DNA of 27,071 nucleotides from Lentisphaeria bacterium UBA1776 (GTDB taxonomy: Bacteria; Verrucomicrobiota; Lentisphaeria; Victivallales; Victivallaceae). This document shows positions 7,081 to 14,793 of this stretch, one piece after another; position 1 is the first letter of the stretch, and every line of letters begins with the position of its first letter. The stretch spans positions 1 to 27,071 of the forward strand of contig DCGO01000034.1 of NCBI GenBank assembly GCA_002314605.1, given 5' to 3'. Below the pieces are notes generated by a model. The model saw nothing but the letters and a program-made list of their open reading frames with translations. It was not told the origin of the DNA and ran no database searches. The translations under genes were made by a program, and so were the position numbers.

Positions 7081-8341
7081 GGTATGATTTCCCCATCGTT
7101 AGAGGATGGATTGATACGTTCGAGAGTCTTACGTGACCGCGGTTCAGCCAAAAATGGATTCTTTCATTGCTTCGCCCGGGGAATGCGGGGATGATGATCT
7201 TCGCATTTTTCTGTGCGCCTGCCGGCATAAAGATCGGGAAAAAAGGATAGAATTCATTTTTTGGGCCTTTCGGATTCTGCAGATGAGCGATCAGATCGAT
7301 CTGGGAATCTTCAAGTGCCCGGATGGAAAAACACAGTGCAACGGCTTTGTCCGCCGGAAAAAAAGGCGTAATGACGGAAATGAAATTTTTTTCCGCGTGA
7401 ATATCCAGAACATTCTTTTCTTTCTCGCGGATGCATTTCGCAACGGCATCTGATTTTGTGGTCCGACTGTGACTGATCGACCATCCCTGGGGAAACGCGA
7501 AATCTTCTTTTGCAGTACACGGCAGTTGAGCCTTCCAGACATTTCTCAGGTCATCAATTTCCCGGTCTGACATCAACTCCGTGAAGTCGCCGTTTCCCAA
7601 CACGTTGAGCGAAGACAACTCATCATCGGATCGGACGTCAGAAGGAACGTATTTAAAGACAGTTTTCCGTTTTTTGGACGAGCCGTTATCCGGATTGACG
7701 CCCAATTCCGTAAAGCGGGGCTCGCTCTTCCACCGCTGAAGGAGTTTCCCTTCGTCAGCGCGAAATTCCGTACAGAAATAAATGCAATCGACGATGCCAT
7801 GATAGAAATTCAGATTGCGGTTCAGACTCTCGAAATACAATTCCCGGTCGAGGACGGAGTGTCCGATTTTCAGCGACGGCAGATTGGTGTAGTAAGGCGC
7901 TTTGGATGCGCTGCCGCCATAGAGGATCATCAAAGGTTTCTGATAATTTTTTGCATCCTCTTTGATGACCTGATACAGCAACCCGCTCTGCCTGTCCTTT
8001 TCGTTATGCCGCAGATCTTTGCCGAGACAGAGAACGAACAGGAGCAGGAGCAGAACGTACGAAATTTTTTTTGGCCACGGACCTCGCCGCAGAAAATAAA
8101 AAATGATGAACAGCGCAGGAAGAAGAAACGTCAGATAATACCGGGCGGTGGAGAGTTTAATGAAAAAGCGCCATCCAAAGGCGAAAATCAACCCTGCCGA
8201 AACGACGAAAAAGAGAGGCCCTTTCCAGTTTTTTCTGTGGCTCCAGAGCAGCCAAAACACTCCGCACCAAAACAATATTCCTATGGGCTCCCATAGTGCT
8301 TTGCCCAAAATCGCCGGAATCTGAAAGATAAAACTCATCAT
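7073..8341 (-). CDS. GT-C membrane glycosyltransferase, C-terminal part with soluble beta-domain (split gene)
   Basis: This 422-residue ORF begins with several membrane helices (MMSFIFQIPAILG, PIGILFWCGVFWLL, GPLFFVVSAGLIFAFG, YYLTFLLPALFIIFYFL, ISYVLLLLLFVLCLG) and then a soluble part from about residue 130. The last ~170 residues start NVLGNGDFTEL and include FPQGWSISHS, a layout typical of jelly-roll carbohydrate-binding-like domains. It is the continuation of ORF 8338-9090: the ATG at 8341 overlaps that gene's TGA (ATGA). This reading frame stays open further upstream to 8506 and matches a membrane segment until the T-run at 8371-8375, so one missing base there explains the split. Restored, the gene would encode about 672 residues. 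If both parts are made, they could still assemble. Confidence 0.75.
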   Translation of the reverse strand: MMSFIFQIPAILGKALWEPIGILFWCGVFWLLWSHRKNWKGPLFFVVSAGLIFAFGWRFFIKLSTARYYLTFLLPALFIIFYFLRRGPWPKKISYVLLLLLFVLCLGKDLRHNEKDRQSGLLYQVIKEDAKNYQKPLMILYGGSASKAPYYTNLPSLKIGHSVLDRELYFESLNRNLNFYHGIVDCIYFCTEFRADEGKLLQRWKSEPRFTELGVNPDNGSSKKRKTVFKYVPSDVRSDDELSSLNVLGNGDFTELMSDREIDDLRNVWKAQLPCTAKEDFAFPQGWSISHSRTTKSDAVAKCIREKEKNVLDIHAEKNFISVITPFFPADKAVALCFSIRALEDSQIDLIAHLQNPKGPKNEFYPFFPIFMPAGAQKNAKIIIPAFPGRSNERIHFWLNRGHVRLSNVSIHPLTMGKSYHE

Positions 8342-9090
8342 AAACACCGCAACCGGGTATAATACAGCGTAAAAATATTCGGGAAGCCCGGCAACATGGC
8401 GAAAATCCCGAAGCCGATGATCAACCCCGCCAGAAACAAAGACGCATATTGAACAGAAGAGAGCAGTTTTTTTTCTCTCCATCCCGCGACGGCGCAGATG
8501 GCACAAACACAGAAAAAGAGCAGTTCCAAAGCTTCAAATCGACACGCCACGGCAAGAAACGTACACGTCCCGCAGAGAATTGTCACAAGTTTTGTTCTTT
8601 TCTCACAAAATATGACGTAAAAACATGAGCAGAAAACACAGGCGGAAAAAAATAAAAACGTTCCTTCCCGCAAGCGTTCGCACGAATACTGAATAAGTTT
8701 GGGGCAAACCGCCGCGAACAGAGTCAAAAGCAGAGCATCCGCTTTCTCTTCCCGGAATAAAATTTTTCCGGCAAGCCAAATCGGGATCAAAAGGGCGATC
8801 CCGGCGATGAAATTGACGCAGATCGTGCTGCGTTCCACGCTGAATCCCAAATGCATCAGAGATTTTGACAGATAACAATAGAGCACTGGCGACGATTGCA
8901 GATACGGGTCCTGTTTTTGCCAGGTGCCATCGGAAAACCATTGTTGCGTCTGTGCCATATACCGTATCCCGTCCCGGGTTTCCAGCGGATGATTCTGCAA
9001 ATAAATCAGCCGCAATGCCACCGCCAGAAGCATAATCAGCACGAGCCAGAAAATTTCACTCGCAACGATCTTACGGACGTGAAATCTCAT
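8338..9090 (-). CDS. GT-C (GT39/ArnT-like) membrane glycosyltransferase, N-terminal part (split gene)
   Basis: A 250-residue membrane protein beginning MRFHVRKIVASEIFWLVLIM. The first periplasmic loop has LQNHPLETRDGIRYMAQTQQ, resembling the acidic catalytic loop of GT39/PMT-type transferases that use polyprenyl-phosphate sugars. Several hydrophobic helices follow. I chose the start at 9090 because AGGAG lies four bases before that ATG; upstream in-frame starts at 9120 and 9159 lack such a site and would overlap the kinase gene more. The frame derails after GFPNIF and stops at 8338, while the downstream ORF continues the membrane domain. Expected product: a transferase acting outside the membrane, truncated as written. 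Confidence 0.8.
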   Translation of the reverse strand: MRFHVRKIVASEIFWLVLIMLLAVALRLIYLQNHPLETRDGIRYMAQTQQWFSDGTWQKQDPYLQSSPVLYCYLSKSLMHLGFSVERSTICVNFIAGIALLIPIWLAGKILFREEKADALLLTLFAAVCPKLIQYSCERLREGTFLFFSACVFCSCFYVIFCEKRTKLVTILCGTCTFLAVACRFEALELLFFCVCAICAVAGWREKKLLSSVQYASLFLAGLIIGFGIFAMLPGFPNIFTLYYTRLRCL

Positions 9091-10069
9091 AAAGCTCCTG
9101 AAATTTTCTGCTTTTTCCATCTTGCTTCTGATGCGCCCAGAAGGTGAACCTTTCTCCAAGATACCATTTCCAGTATCTTGGGACCTGATCGGGATCTATT
9201 CCCAATGCGCTCAAATACTCCGCTGCCTGAAGCAGCAACCTTCTTTTCAACAATTGCCGCCATAAGGCCTCCGCTGAAAGACGGCTCATCAGAGGATCGA
9301 CAACGTAATTGAAGAAATCTTCAAGCGGAGCCCCCGCAAAATCCGCGGATTCAAAATCGAAAAAAAGAGGTTTTGCTCCGCTTTTGACGTTCCACGGTTT
9401 GAAATCCCGGTGCACAAGTCCAACCGGCGTTTCTCCCTCTTTCTCCCCCGCGGATACCGGAAAATCCGGACTGATCTGCGCCCACATCTGAGACCACGGT
9501 CTGACGGAGGCCGAACTTTTCCAAAATTCGGACAAAGACGGCAGCAGGCTCATCAGGTCCGGAATGTCTTCCCTGAATTTCTTCGCGGCATAAGCCATGA
9601 AAAAATGGAGGACGCCCGGAGTTTCATGGAGCACGTCAACGGGCGAACAGCAAAAATTGTCCGGTTTTACTTTTGCCAAATGCCGGTAAACGGCAACTTC
9701 CTGCCGCCCCCCGGCAAGGCTCTCGCCCGCAATAAATTTTTCGTATCCCCTGCCGTGCCGGTGGATAATGATCTTATCCCGGGTCGGAGAGATCATGACG
9801 GAATCGTTCCGCCCCACCGACGCTTCAAAATCAAGCCGAAGCGTCTGGACCATGATCCCTTCAAGTTCTTTCGCCGTCAGCGAACTTCTGTTGCGCGCAA
9901 CAAAATAAGAGAGTTTCAGCGCTGTTTTTTTTACGCGGCCCAACCAGGAGAGCGCCCGGTAAAACTCGGCTCCGCGCCGCCATTCACGCCATGAAGTCAG
10001 CGGCAGGAAAAAAGTCGCGCCGTTGTTCCCGTCGAGACGGTAAAATTTCACTTCATTTGCTTCTGCCAT
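9071..10069 (-). CDS. APH-fold small-molecule kinase-like protein
   Basis: A 332-residue protein of the aminoglycoside/choline phosphotransferase fold. The catalytic loop is HRDFKPWN (residues 220-227), with H-x-D and the Mg-binding Asn. The second metal site is FFDFE (D238), the DFE/DWE variant usual in APH-like and choline/ethanolamine kinases. Upstream, RDKIIIHRHGRGYEKFIAGE supplies a nucleotide-binding hairpin with a lysine. The substrate is unknown. It is not evidence for antibiotic resistance: it lies inside a polysaccharide operon, 30 bases after the nucleotidyltransferase-kinase fusion, and overlaps the membrane transferase gene by 20 bases. A sugar, alcohol or lipid-linked substituent is a more likely substrate. 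Confidence 0.8.
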   Translation of the reverse strand: MAEANEVKFYRLDGNNGATFFLPLTSWREWRRGAEFYRALSWLGRVKKTALKLSYFVARNRSSLTAKELEGIMVQTLRLDFEASVGRNDSVMISPTRDKIIIHRHGRGYEKFIAGESLAGGRQEVAVYRHLAKVKPDNFCCSPVDVLHETPGVLHFFMAYAAKKFREDIPDLMSLLPSLSEFWKSSASVRPWSQMWAQISPDFPVSAGEKEGETPVGLVHRDFKPWNVKSGAKPLFFDFESADFAGAPLEDFFNYVVDPLMSRLSAEALWRQLLKRRLLLQAAEYLSALGIDPDQVPRYWKWYLGERFTFWAHQKQDGKSRKFQELYEISRP

Positions 10070-10099
10070 GCTTTCTCTATCCTGACTTTGCGTCTCCGG

Positions 10100-11500
10100 T
10101 CAGCACTTTATGATCCCGTCTGCATTGGTGAACGTACGCAGAATCACTTCGACCGCTTCGTCGGCAAGCGCATCCGGAGTTTGAGAGGCATCCAGGATCA
10201 CAAACCGGGAGTGGGTCTTCGCCAGTTCCTGATATTTTGCGGTCAGCGCCCGGATCTCATCCTCCGTCAATTCCGGTTTGCGCCTGAAAATGGTTTCCGC
10301 ATCGGTCAGTAAAATAAAGACGAGGCGGGGCTGCGGAACGATTGCCGCAAATGCCCTGCGGATCCAGAACGGCAGTTTGATGCGGGAACGATAAGGATCG
10401 ATCAGAAAATCATAAATGTAACGGTCATACAAAAGGAAACGGTCGTTTTTCACCGCCGCACGGAGATCCCGGGGGATCCCGATAACGTAATCCAGCCAGT
10501 AATAAGTCATCCGGGCGAAAGAACTCAAAAAACCGGCAGGTTTTCCCCGATGCGGATTCGTAAAATTCTTATCCTCCTTCATAATGCCGGCTTTTTCCCC
10601 CACGGCTCCCAGATTCGGCAGCAGCAAAGGACGGTGATGTTTGAGCATGATCCGGCTTTCATCCCCGACAAAATAAAAGGAAAGCCTCGGCAGCAGATGG
10701 TCGTAAAAAGTGCTTTTCCCAACGCCATCCGGGCCCAAAACCGCGATGAATTTCTGAAGCCGCCGGGGGCAGAACCCCAAAACGAAAACCTGTTCCGCCA
10801 CGTAGGCGCCGATCCTGCAGAGCGTTTGCAACGGCTGACGGCTCAGAGAATAACGCTTGGTCGCGCGTGAGATCCGTCCGGTCATTGCGCCGAGCGAAGC
10901 ATAATCTTTCTTCTGGAGGCACAGAATCAGTTCCCCGCCTAATTTTTTTCCGCAGGTGGCGAGCAAAATCTGCTCGATCGCCTTGCCCGCTTTTAAATAA
11001 CCATCCGTGATGCGTTCCTGATAACGCGGAATCAACTTCTTTGCGGCAAACAGTTTATAATACATCAGGATGACGGAGTCGTAGTCGTCATCCAGCACCC
11101 GGAAATCCTTGAAGGGATGGGTGTGTTCGTAGAGTTCATCAAAGGGAAATATCTCAAATCCCTTGTGGACAAAGCCGGCGATCAAATCAATGTGGATGGA
11201 GGCTTTGTCTTTCAGGTTGGCTGCATACCAGCAGTGCGCCCGACCGTAGCGCCGGACAGAGACGTATTGAAAACCATATCGGCAATAACACTCTTCAAGG
11301 CATGACGCCGCAGCAGCATATTGGGAAGGGGCAAGAATAATGTCGATGTCTTTCGATGGATTGCTCTCCGGCAATCCCTCATAATTGCGCAAAATGAAAA
11401 AACGGATCTTGCGTTCATTCAATTCGGAGAGGAAACTCGACAGCAACGATGCGTGCAAAGCCGTCCACGCCAAGGACCAATTATCGGATGTATCCACCAT
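10100..11500 (-). CDS. Nucleotidyltransferase-like domain fused to thymidylate-kinase-like domain
   Basis: A 466-residue two-domain protein. Residues about 20-190 look like a pol-beta-superfamily nucleotidyltransferase: IRFFILRNYEGLP, the acidic pair in KDIDIIL (D51, D53) and a third acid in HIDLI (D105). Residues about 250-460 are a TMPK-like P-loop kinase: Walker A GPDGVGKS (256-263), the DRY element in LLYDRYIYDF (D359) and a late REAL/lid-like region rich in Arg and Glu. The fusion recurs in polysaccharide clusters in my recollection, but I know of no defined reaction. A true housekeeping Tmk is unlikely because of the fusion and setting. The start is supported by AGGAG four bases before the ATG. 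It sits just before the APH-like kinase, suggesting a shared pathway. Confidence 0.8.
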   Translation of the reverse strand: MVDTSDNWSLAWTALHASLLSSFLSELNERKIRFFILRNYEGLPESNPSKDIDIILAPSQYAAAASCLEECYCRYGFQYVSVRRYGRAHCWYAANLKDKASIHIDLIAGFVHKGFEIFPFDELYEHTHPFKDFRVLDDDYDSVILMYYKLFAAKKLIPRYQERITDGYLKAGKAIEQILLATCGKKLGGELILCLQKKDYASLGAMTGRISRATKRYSLSRQPLQTLCRIGAYVAEQVFVLGFCPRRLQKFIAVLGPDGVGKSTFYDHLLPRLSFYFVGDESRIMLKHHRPLLLPNLGAVGEKAGIMKEDKNFTNPHRGKPAGFLSSFARMTYYWLDYVIGIPRDLRAAVKNDRFLLYDRYIYDFLIDPYRSRIKLPFWIRRAFAAIVPQPRLVFILLTDAETIFRRKPELTEDEIRALTAKYQELAKTHSRFVILDASQTPDALADEAVEVILRTFTNADGIIKC

Positions 11501-11531
11501 TTTCTCCTGTTTTTACAATGATCAGGACGTG

Positions 11532-12302
11532 TTACTTCAAATACTTGCGAATGGTCAGTTCGATTTTTTTGGTGCGTTCTTTGCCGATTACCTTTTGCAG
11601 CAAATCAGCCGAAGTGCGCAAAACGGGGCGGCAGACGTTGATCCATATCTTGTTGCTGCCCCGCTTTTTCTGACGTTCCGTCAGCCAGCTGGCATCAAAA
11701 TAATGAAGCGAAACCGTGTTTCCCGTCGTCCGGAATTCATCAGCGCCGAGCTTTTTCGGATAAAAGTAGTCCCGGCTGAAAACCGTGACGTCTCCGATCT
11801 TCTGGGTCTGATTGTTGATGACCAGACCGTCTTCAAGTAACAACTCCATCAGGATGCCGGGATTGGCACAAATATCCATGTTTCCGTCGACGATGAAAGG
11901 ATGATCGTACTTTTCCAGGAATCTTTTTATAAGCGGGTGACCGGGCGTAAAGGCCATCACGCCGGCTCCCAGCGTATGGCTGCCGGCAAAGCCGACCACG
12001 TTCTCATGACTTTCCAAACACTCTTTCAGTCCGGGCAAGGCCTCCGCATCCGTATCGAAATAAATACCTCCGAAGCGGTACAATGCCTGCAAGCGCACAT
12101 AATCGCTCACAAACGCATACTGTTTGCATTCCAGTGCCTGGGAGGCAAAAATGCTCGTTTCAAGAGAAGAATTTTGCTCATTCCAGAACATCAATTCGTA
12201 TTCCGGGAAATATTTTTTCCATGACGCGATGCAATGCTCCGACAAAGGAGAAAGCGCCTTCGGACCGAACCAACAGTAGTGGATTATTTTAGGTCTGTTC
12301 AT
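11532..12302 (-). CDS. GT32/OCH1-like glycosyltransferase
   Basis: An intact 256-residue GT-A enzyme of the sugar-binding DXD family. It starts with PKIIHYCWFGPKALS, has SDYVRLQALYRFGGIYFDTD with the metal-binding DTD at 83-85, and continues with ENVVGFAG and a GPG-like substrate loop (NPGIL). These are the hallmarks of OCH1-like capsular glycosyltransferases. It should add a sugar to the repeat unit at the cytoplasmic face. It is separated from the upstream wzy by about 150 AT-rich bases that include a perfect 14-bp palindrome, and lies 30 bases before the fusion gene. Confidence 0.9.
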   Translation of the reverse strand: MNRPKIIHYCWFGPKALSPLSEHCIASWKKYFPEYELMFWNEQNSSLETSIFASQALECKQYAFVSDYVRLQALYRFGGIYFDTDAEALPGLKECLESHENVVGFAGSHTLGAGVMAFTPGHPLIKRFLEKYDHPFIVDGNMDICANPGILMELLLEDGLVINNQTQKIGDVTVFSRDYFYPKKLGADEFRTTGNTVSLHYFDASWLTERQKKRGSNKIWINVCRPVLRTSADLLQKVIGKERTKKIELTIRKYLK

Positions 12303-12449
12303 TTTTGTTTATGTCCAAAACGTTTTGGGTTGTTTTTTTATCAGTGTGGAACACTAACAATTCCGCTTCAAGATGACCTTCATGAAAAAAAGTTTCAAAT
12401 AAAATATCTGCATCAGAAAACGTAAAACAGCAACGGTTTTTAGGCAAAC
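12303..12449. promoter_or_regulatory. AT-rich gap with 14-bp perfect palindrome
   Basis: The gap between wzy and the GT32 gene holds CCAAAACGTTTTGG at 12315-12328, a perfect palindrome 13 bases before the GT32 start codon. On the plus strand it is followed by a T-rich stretch (GTTGTTTTTTT). Read on the coding minus strand it precedes the ATG without a U-run. It may be an operator or a small RNA hairpin near the ribosome site, or a reverse-direction terminator. I see no coding sequence here. Confidence 0.35.
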
Positions 12450-13688
12450 TCACTCAACCCCGCTTCCCGTTCGGAGATAATCTTTTGTTTTTGCAGTTTT
12501 GAAATAACCCACAACTGTGAAAATCATTAAAATACCCCACCCATAGGCAACATTCCCGAAACTGCCTCCGACACCGGTGAAAAACATAAACGTTGCTAAA
12601 CAGAAAACAGGTTTGATGCAACAGCAGAAAACAAAGCATAAACCGAGAATATAACTGAAAAATCCATAGTCCAAAATACCATTATGTACAACGTTTTCAG
12701 AGAGGGCTCCGACATTAGCGATGTCCTCCGTTGCCAATGATGCGGCAGTATCTGTTCCGTGTCCGATCCAGGTATAGATGTCAGAGAAGTTTAAGTTGAA
12801 CATGTTCAACATGGGCACGATGCGAAAAGATGCACTTCGATCAGCCGTAATAACTTCGGAAATATCACCGGAAAAAACAGCGGTGATCACGTCCACGACA
12901 CGCTGTATCTGTTCACTCTGCACGATCAATTGAACGAATGGCAGCAGAATCAGAAAGACAACAAACAGCAGAATATATTTCCAGTGGAAGAAATAAAAGA
13001 ACAAAATCATAAGGACCCAGATGGCAGTTCCGCTTTGCATGGACAGCATGGCATATAGAAATCCGACAAGGAGACTGCGCTCATTGCTCCAAAGCCATTG
13101 TATCGATATTTTTTCCCCGTTTTTGTATTCGTTCAGTTTCAGAAAAGCGTAACCCACTGCGCCTAAAATGCGCGCAGAATGAGACGGCTCTATGGATAAA
13201 GACTGGCACTTCATCGTGGTGTGGTGCCAATATAAGTTGCACCATTCCACGATCGGAAATCCGGTCAGGGATAACATCTGCTGCACGATCAAAACGATGG
13301 TATAACTCCAAATAAGTACCCTCATCAATCGCAGGAATCCGTCTGTCGTAAAAACCTTCTTGTAATATACAAGCTCATAGAAAAGGAAATACGTCGAAAA
13401 AAACATGGCGGAATAGCCCATGGTTTCCAGCCGGGGATTACTGAATCGCAAATACATGTCCCCGAAACACCAGAGAAGATACAAGCCGCCGAGCAATACC
13501 GCCTTTGAAAGGTGCGGTCGCGTCACCAACCAAAGCAAGGGGCTCAAGCACATGAGGCTCACTTTGATCGGACTGACGGTCCAGCCCTCCAGCGGGATAT
13601 ACTGGGTACACATGATTACCAAATACGTGACAGCAATCCCCAGACAAAAGGAATTATTGAATCCTTTGTTTTTCCTGATACTATCCAT
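12450..13688 (-). CDS. wzy: O-antigen/capsule polymerase (Wzy-like)
   Basis: A 412-residue polytopic membrane protein with at least ten hydrophobic segments, for example FCLGIAVTYLVIMCTQYIPL, KVSLMCLSPLLWLVT and YILLFVVFLILLPFVQLIV. A large hydrophilic loop around residues 255-320 contains SASFRIVPMLNMF and WIGHGTD. This layout, with an arginine in the loop and a 'GHG' turn, is typical of Wzy/O-antigen ligase-like polymerases. The primary sequence is poorly conserved in this group, so the assignment rests on topology, length and the neighbouring flippase. It would polymerise undecaprenyl-linked repeat units at the periplasmic face. GC is low compared with the right part of the window. Confidence 0.75.
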   Translation of the reverse strand: MDSIRKNKGFNNSFCLGIAVTYLVIMCTQYIPLEGWTVSPIKVSLMCLSPLLWLVTRPHLSKAVLLGGLYLLWCFGDMYLRFSNPRLETMGYSAMFFSTYFLFYELVYYKKVFTTDGFLRLMRVLIWSYTIVLIVQQMLSLTGFPIVEWCNLYWHHTTMKCQSLSIEPSHSARILGAVGYAFLKLNEYKNGEKISIQWLWSNERSLLVGFLYAMLSMQSGTAIWVLMILFFYFFHWKYILLFVVFLILLPFVQLIVQSEQIQRVVDVITAVFSGDISEVITADRSASFRIVPMLNMFNLNFSDIYTWIGHGTDTAASLATEDIANVGALSENVVHNGILDYGFFSYILGLCFVFCCCIKPVFCLATFMFFTGVGGSFGNVAYGWGILMIFTVVGYFKTAKTKDYLRTGSGVE

Positions 13689-13750
13689 GAATTAAAAAGC
13701 CTCCTCCAATGGATTCTCTCTCTTTCGATTATCTTGCACGGTATTCATGA

Positions 13751-13927
13751 TCAAATATTCTTCCTCTTCACAATGCGGCGCAAGCGGGCCAGAAGTATGA
13801 GGTTCGATATGCATAAGATCCACGACGTCATCACAATCTTTTTTCGCAGAAAGGAATAATCTGTATATTTCGCCTCGTAGTATAAACGGGAACGACGCCA
13901 ATTTTTCAGTCGCGGAACAGGATCCTC
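13751..13927 (-). pseudogene. C-terminal remnant of a second GT2 glycosyltransferase
   Basis: Directly after the TAA of the GT2 gene (13928-14671), the same frame stays open for 58 codons to a TGA at 13751. It contains NWRRSRLYYEAKYTDYS followed by a hydrophobic stretch (WILCISNLILLA) and a basic tail RLRRIVKRKN. The 'RSRLYY…K' element and basic end resemble C-termini of WbbL-like GT2 rhamnosyltransferases. There is no good start codon or ribosome site, so it looks like the leftover end of a deleted gene, or a tail of the upstream gene cut off by a nonsense mutation. The upstream GT2 already ends plausibly (FLSSLRRRH), so I favour the first. Confidence 0.45.
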
Positions 13928-14671
13928 TTAGTGGCGTCTTCTGAGAGAACTCAGAAACATTATCAGAAAGAGTTTTGATGCGTTAAGGTACAACTTCCAA
14001 AGAGGGACCCCCCACTTGTGCCGAATCTGAATTGCCTCTCTCTGGGTTTTGAAAAAATGTTTCTGACTTTCCCCGCCGGTCTGCATATTGCTGATAACAC
14101 TTCCCGCATGGATGAAGTGAACCGGATAATGAACGGCTCTCAACAAAAAATCCGCATCGGACGCAATTTTGTATTCGTCGGAAAATACACCGACTTTCTT
14201 ATATACCTCCGCGGCGACAAAACAGGTTGGATGGGCGATGCGAAAGTAATAACCGACTGGTTTTATATCCTCTTGAGTATGATAAATCTTTTTTTCGAAG
14301 CCATTCCAGTAGCAGATATCGCCATGTATAACAAAAAGATCTTCGTGTTCCGGAATGCAGGAGACAACTTTTTCTACGGCATCCGGTTCCAGCCAATCAT
14401 CGGAATTGACCAGACCGATGACACTTCCCTGCGCAAGTCTGATCCCTTTATTCATCGCGTCATAAAGACCGTGATCCGGCTCGCTGATCCAACGTGAGAT
14501 CTTATCCTGATTGTTTTTGACGATCTCCAGCGTTCCATCCTTGCTGCCGCCGTCAACGATAATGTACTCGATGTTTTTGTACGTTTGCGCGGCCACACTT
14601 CGGATCGTACGTTCCAAAGTGGCAGCTCCGTTATACACGACGGTAATGATGGAAATCAATGGATCAGACAT
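13928..14671 (-). CDS. Glycosyltransferase family 2
   Basis: An intact 247-residue GT-A glycosyltransferase. It begins PLISIITVVYNGAATLERTI, followed by QTYKNIEYIIVDGGSKDGT, the GT2 nucleotide-binding half. The metal-binding acidic motif is VNSDDW (D91-D92), and DHGLYDAMNKGI is the conserved substrate loop of WcaA-type colanic-acid-like enzymes. The C-terminus is basic (SSLRRRH), consistent with membrane association. It lies between wzx and wzy. About 120 bases separate it from wzx, with no strong regulatory signal. Confidence 0.9.
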   Translation of the reverse strand: MSDPLISIITVVYNGAATLERTIRSVAAQTYKNIEYIIVDGGSKDGTLEIVKNNQDKISRWISEPDHGLYDAMNKGIRLAQGSVIGLVNSDDWLEPDAVEKVVSCIPEHEDLFVIHGDICYWNGFEKKIYHTQEDIKPVGYYFRIAHPTCFVAAEVYKKVGVFSDEYKIASDADFLLRAVHYPVHFIHAGSVISNMQTGGESQKHFFKTQREAIQIRHKWGVPLWKLYLNASKLFLIMFLSSLRRRH

Positions 14672-14793
14672 CTTAGATTCTCCCGATAATGAGATGATAT
14701 ACCGGATACGGAAGCCAAGGATGAAGGGTAATTTTCACCTGGGCATACTGGAGCGACGAACGCGTCTGCATTGTCACAAAATGAAACGGGAAA

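Noticed and set aside
13692..13901. A 69-codon minus-strand frame with ATG between GT2 and wzy
   Set aside because: The competing frame over the same bases reads like a real glycosyltransferase end, and this one has an irregular, acidic composition and no ribosome site.
14673..14771. A 32-codon minus-strand frame between wzx and GT2, ending one base before the GT2 start
   Set aside because: It could be a leader peptide, but there is no ribosome site and nothing recognisable in the sequence; too short to support.
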